Counted from the first letter of the stretch, positions 1-8,740 are shown. The stretch: DNA of 62,244 nt from Betaproteobacteria bacterium (GCA_947479645.1 CANKAJ010000009.1:1-62244), one strand, 5' to 3'. Notes: generated from the letters alone by a model not told the origin. A program made the numbers and translations.

Positions 1-467
1 AAGGCCCAGTCGGTGGCTGGATTATTGTGCGCTGAGCTAAGCAGCCATACGGTGGAGAGCAGCAGGGCAACCACAATGGGCCCCATGCCCTGCTTGAATG
101 CGCGCAGGACGCACAGTTCGCGATTGCGATGCAACCAGCGCGTCACCAACAACGTCGACAGACTGCTGGGGATCAACACACCGAGCAGACACACCAGCAC
201 GCCAAACAAGGCATAGGCATAGCCACCGGGCCCGAATCCGACGCTCCAGCCCAGCAGACCGATGTAAATGATATTGGGGCCGGGCGCCGACTGGGCCAAT
301 GCTATCGAGGAGGTAAATTGCGTCTCGGTGAGCCACGACTTGTCGGTCACCAGGAAACGATGCATGTCCGGCGCCAGGGTAAGTCCGCCGCCGACGGCCA
401 GCAGCGACAAGGACAGGCAGTGCGCGAACAAGGCAGGATAATCCGACAGCATGAAAGCGGTGCTCAT
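1..467 (-). CDS. chromate transporter, single CHR domain (C-terminus cut by window edge)
   Basis: This is a membrane protein of the CHR (chromate ion transporter) family, single-domain type; such proteins usually act as pairs. The visible 155 residues begin MSTAFMLSDYPALFAHC and hold the family signature region AQSAPGPNIIYIGLLGW, followed by hydrophobic segments. Its ATG overlaps the TGA of the upstream partner gene (ATGA), so the two are translationally coupled. The C-terminal end lies outside the window. The pair would export chromate, or possibly sulfate-like anions; the substrate is inferred from the family and from chrB/chrA next door. Confidence 0.85.
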   Translation of the reverse strand, partial: MSTAFMLSDYPALFAHCLSLSLLAVGGGLTLAPDMHRFLVTDKSWLTETQFTSSIALAQSAPGPNIIYIGLLGWSVGFGPGGYAYALFGVLVCLLGVLIPSSLSTLLVTRWLHRNRELCVLRAFKQGMGPIVVALLLSTVWLLSSAHNNPATDWA

Positions 468-1102
468 GGCCTGGCCTCCGCATCCGCTGGTCGGATCAAC
501 TTTTGTCGGCACAACTGCCGGTAAGCCCAGGTGCAGGCCGTCCCACCCACGACGATCAACACCCACGCCAGCGGTATGCGCAACAACGCAATGGCCGCGA
601 ACGTGGCGGCCGCCAGCAGCCAGCAGGCCAGCATGCCCATGACATTCTTGTCGAGGGCGGCGATCAACTTGATCCCTGTAGCCGCAATCATGCCGGCGGT
701 CACGCCGCCCATACCGCGCAGCACGCCTTGCGCCGCAGGCACGGCACCGATGCCGGTAAACAAAGCCGCCAGCCCCAATGCCAGCAGCAACGGAAAGGCC
801 AGCATGCCAGCCATCGCCGCTAAAGCGCCGCGCAATCCAAAGCAGCGATCGCCGATCATCAGAGACAGGTTGATCACGTTAGGACCGGGCAGTATCTGCG
901 CCACCGCCCAATCCTCCAGAAATTCTTCGCGCGTCATCCAGCGCTTGCGATCGACCAGTTCAATCTGCACCACGGCCATCACGCCGCCGAATCCCTGCAG
1001 CGCCAGAACGCTGAATGACCAGAACAGATCGGCGAGCGAGCGCGGCTGTGGACGCGCCACCGTGGCTGATGAATTGTCACTGGCTTGCTGCGATGGGCTC
1101 AT
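464..1102 (-). CDS. chromate transporter, single CHR domain
   Basis: This 212-residue membrane protein is the first half of a short-chain CHR pair. After a polar N-terminus of about 25 residues comes the CHR pattern LQGFGGVMAVVQIEL, then the signature AQILPGPNVINLSLMIGD near residues 70-87, then several hydrophobic helices. The length fits a single-domain CHR protein, about half of a long-chain ChrA. It overlaps the next gene by 4 nt and is divergent from chrB, which is 351 bp away. Family knowledge suggests the two products heterodimerise for chromate efflux. Confidence 0.88.
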   Translation of the reverse strand: MSPSQQASDNSSATVARPQPRSLADLFWSFSVLALQGFGGVMAVVQIELVDRKRWMTREEFLEDWAVAQILPGPNVINLSLMIGDRCFGLRGALAAMAGMLAFPLLLALGLAALFTGIGAVPAAQGVLRGMGGVTAGMIAATGIKLIAALDKNVMGMLACWLLAAATFAAIALLRIPLAWVLIVVGGTACTWAYRQLCRQKLIRPADAEARP

Positions 1103-1166
1103 CCATGACCTCGACTTTTATTGTAATCATTTTAACTATTTATTCTATTTTCCATAACAATTTACT

Positions 1167-1189
1167 GGATAATTGATATCAAGTTATCC
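1167..1189. promoter_or_regulatory. dyad-symmetric site, candidate operator
   Basis: A 10-bp perfect palindrome, TTGATATCAA, is flanked by the inverted arms GGATAA and TTATCC, with one extra base on one side. It lies in the AT-rich part of the divergent chromate-locus intergenic region. A role as a regulator-binding site is inference from symmetry and position alone. Confidence 0.35.
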
Positions 1190-1315
1190 GGCGACATATC
1201 AGCCCGTCAGGGCTCCGCTCGCAGCGTATTCCCCAGCGCGGCCAATCTTACCGCAGTGAAGCCTGCGCAAACGCACGCAAAGCACGCCACGGACTTCATG
1301 CGCCCCTCATGCCGG

Positions 1316-1367
1316 TTGTAAGCAGGGCGACTGCCAGTTATAGTCTGCCCGTCGGGAAAGGCAGACT
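1316..1367 (+). promoter_or_regulatory. candidate sigma-70 promoter of chrB with overlapping dyad
   Basis: TTGTAA (1316-1321) and TATAGT (1339-1344) are separated by exactly 17 bp. An 8-bp perfect inverted repeat, AGTCTGCC / GGCAGACT (1342-1349 and 1360-1367), covers the end of the -10 box and the expected transcription start near 1351. That is a typical position for a repressor operator. ChrB proteins are known to act as chromate-responsive regulators in some species, so autoregulation is possible, but this is inference. Confidence 0.5.
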
Positions 1368-1453
1368 CCCGGCACCGGACCGCAGCCTGTGTCCCAAGAC
1401 GGTGTCCCGTCCAAGTTCTGTGTTCACGCACCGCAAAACCGTGAGGATTTCCC

Positions 1454-2293
1454 ATGGACACCGCAAACTCATCCACGACTGTTGCAACGCTGGCCTCCCG
1501 TATTGGCTCCCGACACGCCCCCATCGTCATCGATGCTCGACGTGATGAAGACTTTGACGCAGACGCCGTCATGATCGCCGGCGCCCTGCGGCGAGCGCCT
1601 CATCTGGTGGCAGCCTGGTCACAACAGCTGCCAGCGGATGCCCATTTCGTCGTGTATTGCGAACGGGGTCTGGAAACCAGCCAGGCAGTCACCCACGCGC
1701 TGGTGAGCCAAGGCTTCGAGGCAGCCGTCCTTGAAGACGGCATGCAGGCCTGGAAAGCCGCCGGTGCGACCACCATGAAGAAGTTGCGCACGCCCGATAT
1801 CCCCTCCCCCACAGCAACACGCTGGGTGACACGCGAGCGTCCCAAAATCGACCGGATTGCCTGCCCCTGGCTGATCAGGCGTTTCATCGATCCCCTCGCC
1901 GAATTCCTGTATGTGCCCAAGGATCGCGTGCTGGACTATGCCAAGCGCGAGAACGCCACGCCCTATGACATCCCCGGCGTGCGCTTCTCCCATCGGGGCG
2001 AGCATTGCAGCTTTGACGCGATGATCGAGGATTTCGAGATCACGGATGCGGCGCTGCTCGCTCTGGCCGCCATCGTGCGCGGCGCCGACACCGGACAACC
2101 GCTGCTGACACCCCAGTCGGCCGGACTGCTGGCGGTGTCACTGGGCCTGTCAGCGCTGTTCCCGGATGACCACACCATGCTTGAACACGGCATGACAGTC
2201 TATGACGCGCTGTATACGTGGCTGCGCTCTATCCGCGGGGAGACCGCTGACGATGCCCTGATCGCCTCACCACTGATCGGAAACAGATCATGA
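1454..2293 (+). CDS. chrB: chromate resistance protein ChrB with N-terminal rhodanese domain
   Basis: This 279-residue protein has two parts. Residues 1 to about 110 form a rhodanese-like domain with the putative active-site loop CERGLETS (Cys69). Residues 120-275 match the ChrB C-terminal domain, including ERPKIDRIACPWLIRRFIDP. ChrB is needed for full chromate resistance and can be a chromate sensor. The rhodanese fusion suggests a thiol or sulfur-transfer link. The start follows a GTGAGGATTTCCC leader. The stop overlaps the chrA start (ATGA), so the two genes form an operon. Confidence 0.88.
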   Translation: MDTANSSTTVATLASRIGSRHAPIVIDARRDEDFDADAVMIAGALRRAPHLVAAWSQQLPADAHFVVYCERGLETSQAVTHALVSQGFEAAVLEDGMQAWKAAGATTMKKLRTPDIPSPTATRWVTRERPKIDRIACPWLIRRFIDPLAEFLYVPKDRVLDYAKRENATPYDIPGVRFSHRGEHCSFDAMIEDFEITDAALLALAAIVRGADTGQPLLTPQSAGLLAVSLGLSALFPDDHTMLEHGMTVYDALYTWLRSIRGETADDALIASPLIGNRS

Positions 2294-3645
2294 ACGCCAC
2301 AACCAACAGCGAGTCACTGTCGAAACCATCGCCAGTCCCCTTCGGCACGGCCTTCCTCTACTGGCTGAAACTGGGGTTCATCAGTTTTGGCGGCCCGGCC
2401 GGACAGATTGCGATCATGCATCAGGAACTGGTGGAAAAACGCCGCTGGATCTCCGAGAAACGTTTCCTGCACGCGCTCAATTACTGCATGTTGCTGCCCG
2501 GCCCGGAGGCTCAGCAACTGGCCACCTACATCGGCTGGCTGATGCACGGCACCCGTGGCGGCATCGTCGCCGGCGGTCTGTTCGTGCTGCCGTCGCTGTT
2601 TATTCTCATCGGGTTGACCTGGGTCTATCTTGCCTACGGCGACCTGCCCGTGGTGGCAGGCCTGCTGTACGGCATCAAGCCGGCAGTCACCGCCATTGTG
2701 CTGTTTGCCGCCTGGCGCATCGGTTCGCGGACGCTCAGGAATACCTGGCTGTGGGCCATCAGCATCGCCGCCTTTGTCGCCATTTTCGCGCTGCGCCTGC
2801 CCTTTCCGGCCATCATCCTGGCCGCCGGCATTATCGGCTACGTCGGCGGGCATATGGCGCCACAGCATTTTTCCGCGGGCGGCGGGCATGGCGCTGGTGC
2901 GGCCAGTTATGGCCCGGCACTCATTGACGACGACACGCCGACACCGCCACACGCCCTGTTCAGTTCCGCGCGACTGACCGGCATCGTGGCGATTTTCCTG
3001 GCGATCTGGGGCGCTGCGCTGATCACGCTGATCGCCCGCTTCGGCTGGGACGCCACGCTGACCCAGATCGGCTGGTTCTTTACCAAGGCGGCTCTCTTGA
3101 CCTTCGGTGGCGCCTACGCCGTGCTGCCCTATGTTTATCAGGCCAGCGTGGAACACTATCAATGGCTATCGCCCGCGCAGATGATCGACGGCCTGGCGCT
3201 GGGGGAAACAACACCAGGCCCGCTGATCATGATCGTCGCCTTTGTCGGCTTCGTCGGTGCCTGGACAAAAGCGCTGTTCGGTCCCGACATGTTGCTGCTG
3301 GCGGGAAGCGCAGGCGCAGTCATCGCAACCTTTTTCACGTTTCTGCCCAGCTTCCTGTTCATCCTGGCCGGCGGGCCATTCATCGAAACCACGCATGGCA
3401 ATCTGAAGTTCACAGCGCCGCTGACGGCCATCACGGCCGCCGTGGTTGGTGTCATCGTCAACCTGGCGGCCTTCTTTGCCTGGCATGTATTCTGGCCGAC
3501 CGGTTTTGACGGGCGCTTTGAGTGGTTCTCCGCCCTCACCAGCGTGGTCGCCTTTGTCGCGCTGTTCCGCTTCAAGGCCGGCGTCGTCAGCGTGATCGCG
3601 GCCAGCGGTCTGGCGGGCCTGATTTACCATACGCTGGTAACCTGA
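2290..3645 (+). CDS. chrA: chromate efflux transporter ChrA (two-domain)
   Basis: At 451 residues this is a full-length, long-chain ChrA inner-membrane protein with two CHR domains. The first carries LKLGFISFGGPAGQIAIMHQ near residue 20 and LPGPEAQQLATYIGW near residue 70. The second carries FTKAALLTFGGAYAVLPYV near residue 265 and LGETTPGPLIMIVAFVG near residue 305. A His/Gly-rich linker near residues 190-210 joins them. It exports chromate and overlaps chrB by 4 nt. A single-domain CHR pair also lies in the same locus. Confidence 0.93.
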   Translation: MNATTNSESLSKPSPVPFGTAFLYWLKLGFISFGGPAGQIAIMHQELVEKRRWISEKRFLHALNYCMLLPGPEAQQLATYIGWLMHGTRGGIVAGGLFVLPSLFILIGLTWVYLAYGDLPVVAGLLYGIKPAVTAIVLFAAWRIGSRTLRNTWLWAISIAAFVAIFALRLPFPAIILAAGIIGYVGGHMAPQHFSAGGGHGAGAASYGPALIDDDTPTPPHALFSSARLTGIVAIFLAIWGAALITLIARFGWDATLTQIGWFFTKAALLTFGGAYAVLPYVYQASVEHYQWLSPAQMIDGLALGETTPGPLIMIVAFVGFVGAWTKALFGPDMLLLAGSAGAVIATFFTFLPSFLFILAGGPFIETTHGNLKFTAPLTAITAAVVGVIVNLAAFFAWHVFWPTGFDGRFEWFSALTSVVAFVALFRFKAGVVSVIAASGLAGLIYHTLVT

Positions 3646-3648
3646 CAA

Positions 3649-3814
3649 CTTAAAGTCCGTTTCGAAATAAAGCAATTACACTTTGTCATTCCGAGCGCAG
3701 CGAGGAATCTGCTGTTTAATCAAAACAAAAGCAGATTCCTCAGCCTTCGCCCCGAAGGAAGTCCCATTGGGGGACGGCTTCGGAATGACAAGTCATTTTG
3801 AAATGAGTTCTTAA
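3649..3814 (-). repeat. intergenic palindromic repeat, copy R1 (extended)
   Basis: The core at 3685-3789 starts GTCATTCCGAGC and ends CGGAATGAC, with inverted arms AGGAATCTGCT and AGCAGATTCCT. The flanks (TTAAAGTCCGTTTCGAAAT on the left, TCATTTTGAAATGAGTTCTT on the right) match, in reverse complement, the flanks of copy R3 at 24.5 kb. The mobile unit is therefore longer than the core. The right arm carries an extra segment of about 27 bp compared with the other copies. It lies between chrA and the first Bug gene. Confidence 0.85.
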
Positions 3815-3914
3815 TAACCTTAATAACTTAAGGCGGCGCGACACCCAAGGACCTGGGCCCTGAAACGCGGGCGACGCCAACCGCCTGTCCGCTACACGAG
3901 ACGAAGGAGGAGAC

Positions 3915-4895
3915 ATGAACGCGCTGCGTTTGATTCACGCATTGCTCACCGCCACGGCACTGATTTCAGGAGGCGTGGCAGCCCAGGGCACCGACAGCTA
4001 TCCATCCCGGCCCGTGACCATCATCGTTCCGCTGTCGCCGGGCGCGGCCGTGGATATCGAAACACGCATGTACGCGCAGAAGCTGAGCGAAAGCACCGGG
4101 CGTTCTTTTCTGGTCGACTACAAACCCGGCGCCGGCACCACCATCGGTGCCGCCCATGTCGCCAAAGCCGCCCCTGACGGTTATACGCTGCTGGCAGTGA
4201 CACCCAGCCTCACCGTATCGACGCTGGCCTATGCCAATCTGCCCTTCGATCCGTTCAAGGATTTGACACCGCTCTCCCTGATGAGCAAACGGCCCAGTCT
4301 ATTCATCGTGACCCCATCGCTCCCAGTGAAGAATATGACGGAATACCTTGCCTATGCCAAAGCCAATCCAGGCAAGCTCAACATCGGCACCTCCGGCGCC
4401 GGGGGACTTGGGGAACTCGCGCTGGGGTGGCTGCACCAGATGGGCAATATGAATGTGCAACTGGTGCACTACAAAGGAGGCGCCCCCGCCTATACCGCCG
4501 TGATGTCCGGCGAGGTTCACGCCGTGCTGGGCAGCGTGGCGGCCATGCTGAGCAACATCAAGGCAGGCAAGGCGCGCGCGATTGCCGTCTCGACTCTCGA
4601 GCGAAGCAGCTTCCTGCCGGACATGCCGACGATCGCCGAGCAGGGATTCCCGGGGTTCGAGTACGCGCAATGGATCGGCATCAGCGGCCCTGCCGGCATA
4701 CCCGCGGCTGTCATCAGCCGATTGAGCCTGGAACTTCCCAAGGCCGCCAAGGCCCCCGAAATACTGCAAAAACTCGCCAGCGACGGCACGCTCATGGTGG
4801 GCAGCACACCGGAGCAGTTCCGCCAGCACATCGCCACTGAAGCCGCGCGCTGGCGCAAGGTGGCGCAGGATACCGGGATCAAGCTGGTGCAGTGA
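3915..4895 (+). CDS. Bug/TctC family solute-binding protein
   Basis: This 326-residue periplasmic binding protein has an N-terminal signal peptide (about 24 residues, ending near GVAAQG) and the Bug-family opening YPSRPVTIIVPLSPGAAVD. It also has the conserved PDGYTLL segment and, near the C-terminus, STPEQFRQHI. Family members bind carboxylates for tripartite tricarboxylate transporters. No TctA/TctB membrane genes are nearby, so this is an orphan receptor. An AAGGAGGAGA ribosome site precedes the ATG. It is followed by a paralogue 70 bp downstream. The ligand is unknown. Confidence 0.92.
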   Translation: MNALRLIHALLTATALISGGVAAQGTDSYPSRPVTIIVPLSPGAAVDIETRMYAQKLSESTGRSFLVDYKPGAGTTIGAAHVAKAAPDGYTLLAVTPSLTVSTLAYANLPFDPFKDLTPLSLMSKRPSLFIVTPSLPVKNMTEYLAYAKANPGKLNIGTSGAGGLGELALGWLHQMGNMNVQLVHYKGGAPAYTAVMSGEVHAVLGSVAAMLSNIKAGKARAIAVSTLERSSFLPDMPTIAEQGFPGFEYAQWIGISGPAGIPAAVISRLSLELPKAAKAPEILQKLASDGTLMVGSTPEQFRQHIATEAARWRKVAQDTGIKLVQ

Positions 4896-4965
4896 GCCGC
4901 AGGCGATATTCAGAAAAAATGGCAGCCTGTTAATCGATGATAAGACCCATGCGAGGAGAAAACCC

Positions 4966-5952
4966 ATGCGACACCCCGGACTCACCCTAGCTGGCGCGCT
5001 GGCAACGGCCGCGCTCTCGGCAAGCACCGCTTTCGCGCAGGGCGCGGCTGACGCCTATCCGGCAAGACCCGTCACCATCGTCATTCCCTATGGGCCAGGC
5101 GGCTCCACCGACCTTGAAGCGCGACTGTACACGCAGAAACTGACCGAAAGCCTGCGCCAGCCCTTCCTGATCGACTACAAGCCGGGCGCCGGAGCCACCA
5201 TCGGCACCGCCTTTGTCGCCCGGGCGGTGCCGGACGGTTACACCTTATTGATGCACACCGCCACATTCAGCATTGCGCCGGCCACCTACGGCGACAAGTC
5301 GCCCTATGATGCGATCAAGGATTTTGCTCCGGTGTCGCTCACCACCATGACTCCGGACATCCTCGTCGTTACGGCTTCACTGCCGGTCAACAACGTCAGG
5401 GAATATATCGCGTATGCCAAGGCCAATCCGGGCAGGCTCAACTTCGGTACCTCAGGCATGGGTGGCATCAACCATATCAGCGGCGCCTGGCTGCACAGTG
5501 CCACCAATACCGCGGTCACCTTCGTGCATTACAAGGGCGGCAACGACATCATGCGCACCCTGGTATCGGGCGAGATCCAGTCCGTCGTGGCACCACCATT
5601 GATCGTGCTGCCGCACGTCAAATCCGGGAAAGTGAGGGCGCTGGCCGTCACGACGGCTGACCGCGTCAGCTTCCTGCCTGATCTGCCGTCGCTTCAGGAA
5701 GAAGGCGTTCCCAACTGTGACTGGGCAAACTGGGTGGCGGCGTTTGCGCCGGCCAGAACCCCCGCCGCCATTGTCAATAAACTGGGAGCCGAATTCGGCC
5801 GAATCGTCAAATTGCCCGACATCGTCCAGAAACTCGGGCAAGGCAAGGTCATGGTCGGCAGCACGCCCGAGGAACTGCGCAAACTCGTCGCACGCGAAGT
5901 CCCGGCATGGAAGAAAATCGTACTTGAAAATGGCATTAAATCGGGCGACTGA
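4966..5952 (+). CDS. Bug/TctC family solute-binding protein (tandem paralogue)
   Basis: This 328-residue periplasmic protein has a signal peptide ending near STAFAQG and the Bug motif YPARPVTIVIPYGPGGSTDLE, followed by FLIDYKPGAGATIG and VPDGYTLL. It resembles the preceding gene closely in layout, so the two probably arose by tandem duplication. Divergence in the mid region suggests different ligands. GAGGAG lies just before the start. No transporter membrane subunits are adjacent. The ligand cannot be told from the sequence. Confidence 0.92.
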   Translation: MRHPGLTLAGALATAALSASTAFAQGAADAYPARPVTIVIPYGPGGSTDLEARLYTQKLTESLRQPFLIDYKPGAGATIGTAFVARAVPDGYTLLMHTATFSIAPATYGDKSPYDAIKDFAPVSLTTMTPDILVVTASLPVNNVREYIAYAKANPGRLNFGTSGMGGINHISGAWLHSATNTAVTFVHYKGGNDIMRTLVSGEIQSVVAPPLIVLPHVKSGKVRALAVTTADRVSFLPDLPSLQEEGVPNCDWANWVAAFAPARTPAAIVNKLGAEFGRIVKLPDIVQKLGQGKVMVGSTPEELRKLVAREVPAWKKIVLENGIKSGD

Positions 5953-6072
5953 ACGAACCAGACTTCGCTTTCGGCAGTGCCAATAACACCCATCTCGCGC
6001 AATAACAGAATATTCCCAAGAGCGCTCACCGGCTCTGCAGCACCGCGGCGGGAAGCGCCCTGCCCAGGAGGC

Positions 6073-6110
6073 GTCACGGGTATACTTGGAAACGAAAAAT
6101 ATACCGTGAC
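6073..6110 (+). promoter_or_regulatory. inverted repeat in the moaA leader
   Basis: GTCACGGGTATA (6073-6084) and TATACCGTGAC (6100-6110) form an 11-bp inverted repeat with one bulged G and a 15-nt spacer. It sits just before the earliest possible moaA start codon and just after an AGGAGG at 6066-6071. It could be an operator or an RNA hairpin acting on the molybdenum cofactor operon. It does not look like the complex Moco riboswitch. The function is inference. Confidence 0.35.
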
Positions 6111-6172
6111 ACATGATCGCACGGCCTCTCAACCCATTTCCCCACTCCAAGCACACCACACACCCGACCGGC

Positions 6173-7270
6173 ATGACTGATCGCATCATTCCCATCGTTC
6201 CAAGAAGCACTGCCCTGCAACTGCCGGACGCTGAACCCGGCCATGGCCAAAGCAGATTGGATACGGCAGGCGGGCTCGCCGACCGGCTGGGCCGCCCGCT
6301 TCGTGACCTGCGCATATCCGTCACTGACCGCTGCAATTTCCGCTGCGTGTACTGCATGCCGCGCAGTGTGTTCGACGCCAGCTATCCTTTCCTTAGTCGT
6401 GGCGAATTGCTGAGTTTCGAGGAAATCACCCGACTGGCGGCCATTTTCAAGACACAGGGTGTGGAGAAAATCCGGCTCACGGGCGGTGAACCGCTGCTGC
6501 GCAAGAACATCGAACGCCTGATCACCATGCTGGCGCCGCTGGAACTCGACCTGACCCTGACCACGAATGGCTCCTTGCTCGCCAGCAAGGCAAAGGCGCT
6601 CAGGAGCGCAGGCCTGAAGCGGGTCACAGTGAGCCTGGACGCGCTGGATGAAGCCACCTTCCGCGCCATGAACGACGCAGACTTCCCCGTCAGCAAGGTG
6701 CTGCAAGGCATTGATGCCGCTGCCGCTGCGGGACTCTCCCCGATCAAGATCAACATGGTGGTCAAGCGCGGCCTCAATGACGCTGGAATCGTGGCGATGG
6801 CCCGGCACTTCAAGGGCAGCGGACATATCGTTCGCTTCATCGAGTTCATGGACGTGGGCACCACCAACGGCTGGCGCATGGATGATGTCGTGCCGTCGTC
6901 CGAAGTCGTCCAACGCATCAGCGCGCAGATGACGCTGTTGCCGGCAGCCCCCCAATATCCCGGTGAAGTGGCGCAACGCTGGCGTTATGCCGATGGCTCT
7001 GGCGAAGTCGGCGTCATCTCGTCGGTCACCCAGGCTTTCTGCCGCAGTTGCACGCGGGCGCGACTGTCAACTGAAGGCCGGCTGTATACCTGCCTGTTCG
7101 CTGAAGCCGGTTATGATCTGCGCGTGCTGCTGCGTGATGGCGCGGACGACGCAAGGCTGGCCGATGCCATTGCGCGCATCTGGCAGGTTCGCTCGGACCG
7201 TTACTCGGAAATTCGCACCAGCGAAACCAGCAGCCAGCGCAAAGTCGAGATGTCTTATATCGGGGGCTAA
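6173..7270 (+). CDS. moaA: GTP 3',8-cyclase MoaA
   Basis: This radical-SAM enzyme performs the first step of molybdenum cofactor synthesis, converting GTP to (8S)-3',8-cyclo-7,8-dihydroguanosine 5'-triphosphate. The N-terminal SAM cluster motif is CNFRCVYC (Cys54, 58, 61 from this start). The C-terminal second cluster has [18 protein letters not shown], and the chain ends in the conserved Gly-Gly. An in-frame ATG at 6113 would add 20 residues. Neither start has a strong ribosome site, so the start is uncertain. It leads the cluster with mobA and moeA. Confidence 0.95.
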   Translation: MTDRIIPIVPRSTALQLPDAEPGHGQSRLDTAGGLADRLGRPLRDLRISVTDRCNFRCVYCMPRSVFDASYPFLSRGELLSFEEITRLAAIFKTQGVEKIRLTGGEPLLRKNIERLITMLAPLELDLTLTTNGSLLASKAKALRSAGLKRVTVSLDALDEATFRAMNDADFPVSKVLQGIDAAAAAGLSPIKINMVVKRGLNDAGIVAMARHFKGSGHIVRFIEFMDVGTTNGWRMDDVVPSSEVVQRISAQMTLLPAAPQYPGEVAQRWRYADGSGEVGVISSVTQAFCRSCTRARLSTEGRLYTCLFAEAGYDLRVLLRDGADDARLADAIARIWQVRSDRYSEIRTSETSSQRKVEMSYIGG

Positions 7271-7331
7271 TGCCCTGATCTCAGGCAATTTCATTCGCGA
7301 ATAACCCTATGAAACGCGCTCTCATACCACG

Positions 7332-8117
7332 ATGAACCTGCTTTCCAGCTTGCTCAAGCGCGTGACAACACCGCGCGATTCCCGATCCGAACTGCGCCGC
7401 CTGTACCTCGATCTGATGCAACGCATTCTGATCAATACCATCTATGAGGATCCGCAGACGATCACCCGGGAGTACAAGCCCAAGACCCGCGAACTGGGAC
7501 TGGACTGGCCTTCGGTCGCGCACAGCATGATCGGGCGCCATCGCATGAATAACTTGCGCACGCTGTGTGAAGACGTGATCACACGCCGCATCCCGGGCGA
7601 CTACATCGAAACCGGAGTCTGGCGCGGCGGCGCCTGCATCCTGATGCGCGCCGTGCTCAAGGCCCATGGCGTAACTGACCGGTGCATCTGGGTGGCCGAT
7701 TCATTTCAGGGCCTGCCGCCCCCTTCCGCGGACAAATACCCCGCCGATGCCACGGACACGCTTTACCGGAATCCGCAACTGGCGATCTCGCTTGAAGAGG
7801 TCAAGGCCAACTTTGACAAGTACGATTTATTGGATAATCAGGTGCGCTTTCTGCAAGGCTGGTTCAAGGATACGCTGCCATGCGCCCCCATCGAGCAACT
7901 GGCCATACTGCGGCTGGATGGTGACATGTACGAGTCCACCATGGACGGCCTCAAGGCGCTCTATCACAAGCTTTCCCCCGGCGGTTACGTCATCGTCGAT
8001 GACTACCATCTCGACAATTGTCGTGCGGCCATCACCGACTTTCGGGCAACGCACAATATCGCAGACACCATCATCGAGATCGACGGGTCCGGCGTCTACT
8101 GGAAGAAAAGTCCATGA
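7332..8117 (+). CDS. TylF/MycF-like O-methyltransferase
   Basis: This 261-residue protein resembles the macrocin O-methyltransferase (TylF) family of SAM-dependent enzymes. Visible family features are PGDYIETGVWRGGACILM (SAM-binding loop, about residues 90-107), VADSFQGLPPP, LRLDGDMYESTMDGL, and the metal-site region YVIVDDYHLDNCRAAI. It lies inside the molybdenum cofactor operon and overlaps mobA by 4 nt (ATGA). Characterised relatives methylate sugars or polyketides, so the substrate here is unknown. The location may be incidental or may point to a modified-cofactor or sugar function. Confidence 0.82.
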   Translation: MNLLSSLLKRVTTPRDSRSELRRLYLDLMQRILINTIYEDPQTITREYKPKTRELGLDWPSVAHSMIGRHRMNNLRTLCEDVITRRIPGDYIETGVWRGGACILMRAVLKAHGVTDRCIWVADSFQGLPPPSADKYPADATDTLYRNPQLAISLEEVKANFDKYDLLDNQVRFLQGWFKDTLPCAPIEQLAILRLDGDMYESTMDGLKALYHKLSPGGYVIVDDYHLDNCRAAITDFRATHNIADTIIEIDGSGVYWKKSP

Positions 8118-8740
8118 CTGAAGCACCCATCATTGAAGCACCCATCGCCGGTCTGGTACTGGCCGGAGGACAAGCCAGCCGCATGGGCGGCGTGGACAAG
8201 GGCCTGCAGATGCTGCGGGGACGCTCGCTGCTCGGCTGGGTGCTCAATCGACTGGAACCCCAGGTAATGAGCCTGATGATCAGCGCCAATGCGCCGGACA
8301 AGTATGCCGGATTCGGCCTGCCGGTCATCGCCGATGACATGTCATCGGCAGGACCGCTGGCCGGCATGCTGGCCGGACTGAAGAACGCACGCCATCCGCT
8401 CCTGGTCACGGCACCCTGCGATGCCCCCTTCCTCCCGGCTGATCTGGTGTCGCGCTTGTTCACTGCACTGGAAGCCGATCAGGCCGATCTTGCCGTCGTC
8501 CGCACCGACGACGGTTTGCAACCGATGTTTTCATTGCTGCGCCGACGCGTGCTGCCAGCCCTGGAAGGCTATCTGCGGCAAGGCGGACGCAAGGCCGACG
8601 GCTGGCATGACAATCTGCGCGTGGTCGAAGTGCCCTACCACGACCAGCCGCAAGCATTCATCAATATCAACAGCCTCGACGAACTGCATGCGCTGAACAT
8701 GAGTTCGGCCAATCATCCTGGCGGCGACGACAACGCATGA
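8114..8740 (+). CDS. mobA: molybdenum cofactor guanylyltransferase MobA
   Basis: This cytoplasmic enzyme adds GMP to Mo-molybdopterin to make the MGD cofactor used by DMSO-reductase-family enzymes, including formate dehydrogenases. The nucleotide-binding loop LVLAGGQASRMGGVDKGLQ is near residues 14-32, followed by VIADDMSSAGPLAGMLAGL and VTAPCDAPFLPADL. At 208 residues the length is normal. It overlaps both neighbours by 4 nt, which supports this start and a single operon. Confidence 0.93.
   Translation: MTEAPIIEAPIAGLVLAGGQASRMGGVDKGLQMLRGRSLLGWVLNRLEPQVMSLMISANAPDKYAGFGLPVIADDMSSAGPLAGMLAGLKNARHPLLVTAPCDAPFLPADLVSRLFTALEADQADLAVVRTDDGLQPMFSLLRRRVLPALEGYLRQGGRKADGWHDNLRVVEVPYHDQPQAFININSLDELHALNMSSANHPGGDDNA

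Larger units (their letters stand above)
1103..1453. other. divergent intergenic region between the CHR pair and chrB
   Basis: No credible gene was seen here. The left half is AT-rich and would hold the promoter of the minus-strand CHR pair. It contains a dyad, GGATAA-TTGATATCAA-G-TTATCC, at 1167-1189. The right half carries the chrB promoter candidate listed separately. Short reading frames in this stretch look like chance ORFs. Confidence 0.6.

Noticed and set aside
37..483. ORF overlapping the chromate transporter in another frame on the minus strand
   Set aside because: Its translation is Arg/His-rich and unlike any membrane protein, while the neighbouring frame gives a clear CHR transporter coupled by ATGA.
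2314..3162. 282-codon antisense ORF within chrA
   Set aside because: It is a GC-skew shadow of the real gene; its composition (Gln, Gly, Arg, His) is not protein-like and chrA has clear motifs.
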